Source: Bacilli bacterium
Lineage (GTDB): Bacteria > Bacillota_I > Bacilli_A > RFN20 > CAG-288
DNA length: 9,073 bases
Direction of reading: 5' to 3'
Assembly: GCA_900769965.1 (NCBI GenBank)
Contig: CAAGIQ010000059.1
Span: forward strand, 1 to 9,073
The position numbers and the translations under genes were made by a program. Below are positions 5,898 through 9,073 of the stretch, one piece after another. Below the pieces are notes generated by a model. It was given only the letters and a program-made list of their open reading frames with translations, ran no database searches and had not been told where the DNA came from. The first letter of the stretch is position 1. The number at the start of each line of letters is the position of its first letter.

Positions 5898-6896
5898 TTA
5901 CTTTTTCGAGTCTTCTTTAACGATTTCAGAAGCGATTAACTTAATTCCCTGAATTGTTGATTCAAGAGGGGTTGGAGTTATGTGAGCATTAACTGAAAGA
6001 GCTTTTTGGAAGTAATCACGAGCTCCGTTAAGTAAGCAGCCACCTCCAGTTAAGGTTATTCCGGTGTGGATGATATCGGAAGATATCTCTGGAGGAGTAA
6101 TCTCTAAGGTATCCAATATGACATTAGCGATTTCATCGTAGATCTTTTTTATAACATCTTTGATTTCGACAGTGGAGATGACTACGGAATTTGGGATTCC
6201 AGAAATGGTATCTTTTCCTGAAACTTCTAATAAGTTGTTATCTGGATTTTCAAGAAGAGTACCGATCTTCATCTTGATATATTCAGCAGTTTTTTCACCG
6301 ATGATAAGATGGTGTTTAGTCCTTACGTGTCTAATGATAGCTTCGTTAACCGAATCACCGCCGTATTGAGTTGACTTTGTTATAACATTATTTCCTAAAG
6401 CGACGCAGGCGATATTGGTTTTAGCTCCGCCAATGTTGACGATCATATTTCCTCTAGTGGAGTAGAAGTCAACACCAGAACCTAAAGCAGCTAATCTCGC
6501 TTGGTCTTCGATGTGAACGTTAGAGGCTCCTAAGTTTTTAGCAACATCGATGAAAGCTTGTCTTTCTACTGGAGTGATATCGGAAGGAGAAGAGAAGATG
6601 ATGGTACTTTTTCTTAACAGCTTTTTAATTTTAAGATTCTTAAAAGCGGATTCTAAATAGGCTGTAGCTACTTCGACATCAGCGATAACACCGTTTTTTG
6701 AAGGGTGCTTTAGTTCCATGTCTTGAGGGACCTTGCCTAAGATCTTATAGGCGAGATAACCGATTTCAACGACTTGGTGCGATTCTTTTTTCCACGCTAA
6801 GATAGACGGCTCATTAAAAATGATTCCATCGCTTGTATCTACCCAAATAAGGGTATTAGAAGTACCTAAATCTATACCTATAATATGTTTACGCAT
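5898..6896 (-). CDS. MreB/Mbl-family bacterial actin, diverged paralogue with substituted catalytic residues
   Basis: A 332-residue actin-fold protein, normal length for MreB, which forms membrane-bound filaments that guide cell shape. Seen directly: phosphate-1 loop GIDLGTSNTL (7-16), the 'NGVIADVEVA' segment, GEKTAEYIKMKIG and the adenosine-side loop TGGG (283-286), all typical of MreB. The central region differs. The family segment EEPxAAAIGA reads EDQARLAALGSG (130-141), and phosphate-2, normally VDIGGGTTEVA, reads VNIGGAKTNIA (153-163). Aligned without gaps to remembered B. subtilis MreB, the catalytic Glu becomes Gln132 and the Asp becomes Asn154; the 22-residue spacing between them is kept. 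Nucleotide binding probably persists while hydrolysis is likely lost. No mreC/mreD is adjacent, so it is more likely a paralogue than the main mreB. The start has AAGGAGAT about 6 bases upstream. It follows typA by 73 bases and probably has its own promoter. Confidence 0.9.
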   Translation of the reverse strand: MRKHIIGIDLGTSNTLIWVDTSDGIIFNEPSILAWKKESHQVVEIGYLAYKILGKVPQDMELKHPSKNGVIADVEVATAYLESAFKNLKIKKLLRKSTIIFSSPSDITPVERQAFIDVAKNLGASNVHIEDQARLAALGSGVDFYSTRGNMIVNIGGAKTNIACVALGNNVITKSTQYGGDSVNEAIIRHVRTKHHLIIGEKTAEYIKMKIGTLLENPDNNLLEVSGKDTISGIPNSVVISTVEIKDVIKKIYDEIANVILDTLEITPPEISSDIIHTGITLTGGGCLLNGARDYFQKALSVNAHITPTPLESTIQGIKLIASEIVKEDSKK

Positions 6897-6923
6897 CTAT
6901 CTATCTCCTTGATAAAATAAATT

Positions 6924-6951
6924 TCTATATATATCTTATCACTAATAACAA
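6924..6951 (-). promoter_or_regulatory. Candidate sigma-A promoter of the MreB-like gene
   Basis: On the minus strand TTGTTA (6951-6946) and TATAGA (6929-6924) are separated by 16 bases and lie 28 bases before the start codon, in the 73-base gap after typA. Each hexamer has four or five consensus bases. No terminator is visible after typA, so read-through from typA could also transcribe this gene. Confidence 0.4.
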
Positions 6952-6969
6952 AATTTATGAAACTTATTC

Positions 6970-8793
6970 TTATTCATCTAAGTGGTGAGCTTCGTATTTC
7001 TTTCTTTCGGAGTTATTTAAAATACGTTTTCTCATCCTTAAGTTACATGGGGTTATTTCAACTAATTCATCTGGATTAATATAGTCTAAGCATTCCTCTA
7101 AGGACATCTTTCGAGGAGCTTTTAAGACTACGGTAACATCCTTATTTGAAGAACGTTGGTTAGTTAAGTTTTTGGTTCTTGTTACGGAAACTACTAAGTC
7201 CATATTGTATTTGTTTTCGCCGACTATCATACCTTCGTAGACATCGACACCCGGACCTATGAACATCGTTCCTCTTTCTTCAGCAGATTTTAAGGCGTAG
7301 GCTGTTGAAGGACCAGTTTCAGAAGCGACTAAGACGCCGATAGTTCTCTTACCGATACCAGAAGCAGCAAGAGGACGGAATTCCTTAAAGGAGTGGTTAG
7401 CGACACCGTAACCTGAAGTCATGATCATAAAGGCGGTGTTAAAACTTAGTAAACCACGGGAAGGGATAACATAGATAAGTCTAGTTAATCCGTTTTCAGA
7501 TTCCATCGATAGAAGTTCCGCTGATCTTCTTCCTAACATCTCCATGACGCTACCGACGTATTGGTCTGGAACATCGATTTGAAGGTCTTCATATGGTTCA
7601 CATTTCTTGCCTTCGATTTCTTTGATGATAACTTCCGGTTTAGATACTTGTAATTCGAAGCCTTCTCTACGCATGTTTTCGATTAAGACTGATAGGTGAA
7701 GTTCGCCTCTTCCAGTGACGACAAAGGATTCGCTATTAGGTATAGCGACATATTTTAAAGAGACATCTCTTTGAGTTTCTTTAAAAAGTCTTTCTTCGAT
7801 CTTCTTGCCTGATAGAAGCTTACCATCTCTTCCTGCAAATGGAGAGTGGTTAGCCATAAATGTCATCTGTAAAGTTGGTTCATCGATTCTAAGAAGTGGA
7901 AGTGGTTCTATAAAGTTAGGATCGCAGACAGTTTCACCAACATTGATATCTGGTAAACCACCGATGCCGACGATATCGCCAGCGCTTGCTTGTTCAACTT
8001 CGATTCTTTGTAAGCCTAAAAAGCCGTATAACTTTGTGATTTTAAATTGCTTTATTGAACCATCTAATCTCGAACAGGAAACTAGATCACCTAAGTGAAC
8101 AGTACCTCTTTCGATTCTTCCAACACCGATCTTTCCAACGTAATCGTTGTAATCTAGTAAGGAAGGTTGGAATTGGAATGGGGAAGTCTCATCGGTATTT
8201 GGAGCTGGAATCTCTTCGATAATAGTTTCAAATATCGGATCCATAGTTGGTTTTTGAGTACTGAGATCTGGGGAGTAGGAAGATGTTCCTTTTAACGCTG
8301 AAGCGTAAAGGGTCTTGAAGTCTAACAAGGAATCGTCAGCACCTAATTCGATGAAGAGGTTTAAGACTTCATCTAAAGTTCTGTTGATGTTGGCGTTTGG
8401 TCTATCGACTTTGTTGATGACTACAATAGGTTTAAGCTTAGCTTCAAGAGCTTTCTTTAAAACGAATCTCGTTTGAGGCATGGTACCTTCAAAAGCATCG
8501 ACGATCAAGATAACACCATCAACCATGTTCATGATACGTTCTACTTCACCAGCGAAGTCAGCGTGTCCTGGAGTGTCTAAGATGTTTATTTGATAATCTT
8601 TATATTTTAAGGCGGTGGTCTTTGAGAGGATAGTGATTCCTCTTTCTCTTTCTTGAGCGTTAGAATCCATGACGTCTATGGCGACGTTTTGGTTGTCTCT
8701 AAAGGTTCCGCTGTATTTTAATAATTGACCTACTAAACTTGTTTTGCCGTGGTCGACGTGGGCGATGATAGCTACGTTTCTAATTTTTTTCAT
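6970..8793 (-). CDS. typA: Translational GTPase TypA/BipA
   Basis: A ribosome-binding GTPase of the EF-G/LepA superfamily, implicated in 50S subunit assembly and in stress and low-temperature growth. The 607-residue length is typical. Seen directly: G1 AHVDHGKT (11-18), RGIT (51-54), G3 DTPGH (73-77), G4 NKVD (127-130) and G5 SALKG (165-169). These are followed by domain II (about 205-295), EF-G-like domains III and V (about 305-480) and the BipA-specific C-terminal domain (about 485-607) with GPSTAYAL, GENKYNMDLVVSV and the LEECLDYINPDELVEITP...RKR signature that separates TypA from EF-G and LepA. The start has GAGG about 8 bases upstream. It precedes the MreB-like gene on the same strand and is divergent from degV. 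All key GTPase residues are present, so an active enzyme is expected. Confidence 0.97.
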   Translation of the reverse strand: MKKIRNVAIIAHVDHGKTSLVGQLLKYSGTFRDNQNVAIDVMDSNAQERERGITILSKTTALKYKDYQINILDTPGHADFAGEVERIMNMVDGVILIVDAFEGTMPQTRFVLKKALEAKLKPIVVINKVDRPNANINRTLDEVLNLFIELGADDSLLDFKTLYASALKGTSSYSPDLSTQKPTMDPIFETIIEEIPAPNTDETSPFQFQPSLLDYNDYVGKIGVGRIERGTVHLGDLVSCSRLDGSIKQFKITKLYGFLGLQRIEVEQASAGDIVGIGGLPDINVGETVCDPNFIEPLPLLRIDEPTLQMTFMANHSPFAGRDGKLLSGKKIEERLFKETQRDVSLKYVAIPNSESFVVTGRGELHLSVLIENMRREGFELQVSKPEVIIKEIEGKKCEPYEDLQIDVPDQYVGSVMEMLGRRSAELLSMESENGLTRLIYVIPSRGLLSFNTAFMIMTSGYGVANHSFKEFRPLAASGIGKRTIGVLVASETGPSTAYALKSAEERGTMFIGPGVDVYEGMIVGENKYNMDLVVSVTRTKNLTNQRSSNKDVTVVLKAPRKMSLEECLDYINPDELVEITPCNLRMRKRILNNSERKKYEAHHLDE

Positions 8794-8823
8794 TTGAAAA
8801 ACCTCGTAATAATTAACTATTAA

Positions 8824-8832
8824 ATTATATCA
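8824..8832 (-). promoter_or_regulatory. Extended -10 promoter element of typA
   Basis: On the minus strand the sequence TGATATAAT (8832-8824) is a perfect TATAAT with the TG extension, 30 bases before the typA start codon. The -35 position is weak, which an extended -10 can compensate. The upstream DNA (8850-8900) is strongly A+T-rich and may act as an UP element. Confidence 0.6.
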
Positions 8833-9020
8833 CAAGACTTTTTTAGCTAAATATATTTTTTTATAGATATATTTATATCTTATAAATTTTGTTCAAAAAT
8901 ATGAAAAAATTTACGATTCAACCTAATAGTTGACTTAAAAAACTCACTTTCTACTGCTAGTAGAGTTAATTAGAATTTGTTTTCATATATATTTTTACTT
9001 GTGAAAAGGAGTTTTTTGTT
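8833..9020. other. Divergent typA/degV intergenic region with a small dyad
   Basis: No gene is visible. The region is A+T-rich and must hold the start signals of both divergent genes. For degV, TTGACT (8930-8935) is a good -35 but lacks a -10 at the right distance, and TAGAAT (8971-8976) is a fair -10 lacking a good -35. Between them, TCTACT (8950-8955) and AGTAGA (8959-8964) form a perfect 6-bp dyad with a 3-base spacer, a possible operator or leader hairpin. Confidence 0.35.
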
Positions 9021-9073
9021 ATGGCCTTAAAACTAGTTATTGATAGCTCAGCGGATCTTACTCATGCTGATGT
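9021..9073 (+). CDS. DegV-family fatty acid-binding protein, N-terminus only
   Basis: The frame starts at ATG 9021, about 9 bases after AAAAGGAG (9004-9011), and runs off the window after 17 complete codons. The visible protein MALKLVIDSSADLTHAD matches the conserved N-terminus of DegV proteins (xxIxxDSSADL). Known members (FakB) bind fatty acids and present them to the kinase FakA for phosphorylation; other DegV copies are of unknown ligand. Only the first strand and lipid-head loop are visible, so subtype cannot be judged. Confidence 0.8.
   Translation, partial: MALKLVIDSSADLTHAD

Noticed and set aside
7805..8098. 97-residue plus-strand frame inside typA
   Set aside because: Antisense shadow of typA; low-complexity Ser/Pro composition typical of such shadows.

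Overview
The window looks like chromosomal DNA of a low-GC Firmicute-type bacterium (Bacilli, Erysipelotrichia or a Mollicutes-related lineage). The evidence is the strong A+T bias, AAAGG/GGAG ribosome binding sites, AT-rich intergenic DNA and the gene families present. All seven genes whose ends are visible stop at TAA or TAG and none at TGA. The proteins are full length when TGA is read as stop, so the standard bacterial code fits. No species is assigned.

Layout, left to right. Positions 1-581 hold the C-terminal part of an IS1634/IS4-superfamily DDE transposase. About 360 bases without a clear gene follow; the second half (about 740-938) looks like a structured RNA leader that can pair with the ribosome binding site of the next gene. 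A plus-strand cluster comes next: transketolase (tkt, 946-2916), 4-alpha-glucanotransferase (malQ, 2931-4409) and an RluA-type pseudouridine synthase (4399-5034). It is tightly packed (14-nt gap, then an 11-nt overlap) and closes with a clear intrinsic terminator. Three minus-strand genes converge on it: an XRE regulator fused to a membrane domain (5111-5770), a diverged MreB-family actin (5898-6896) and the translational GTPase TypA/BipA (6970-8793). The first two of these each have their own terminator. A degV-family gene starts on the plus strand at 9021 and runs off the window.

Functionally, malQ and tkt link maltodextrin remodelling with the non-oxidative pentose phosphate pathway, and the pseudouridine synthase rides along as an RNA-modifying passenger. 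TypA and the MreB-like protein are housekeeping or cytoskeletal functions.

The two observations most worth following are these. (1) The MreB-like protein keeps its nucleotide-binding loops, but both positions that align with the acidic catalytic residues of MreB are amides (Q132 and N154), a pattern expected of an ATP-binding, hydrolysis-deficient paralogue. (2) The tkt leader combines a compact helical domain (811-884) with mutually exclusive hairpins around the Shine-Dalgarno, an architecture typical of a riboswitch or other RNA switch, and it matches no riboswitch consensus I can recall. No CRISPR array, tRNA, rRNA, phage module or recognisable defence system is visible.
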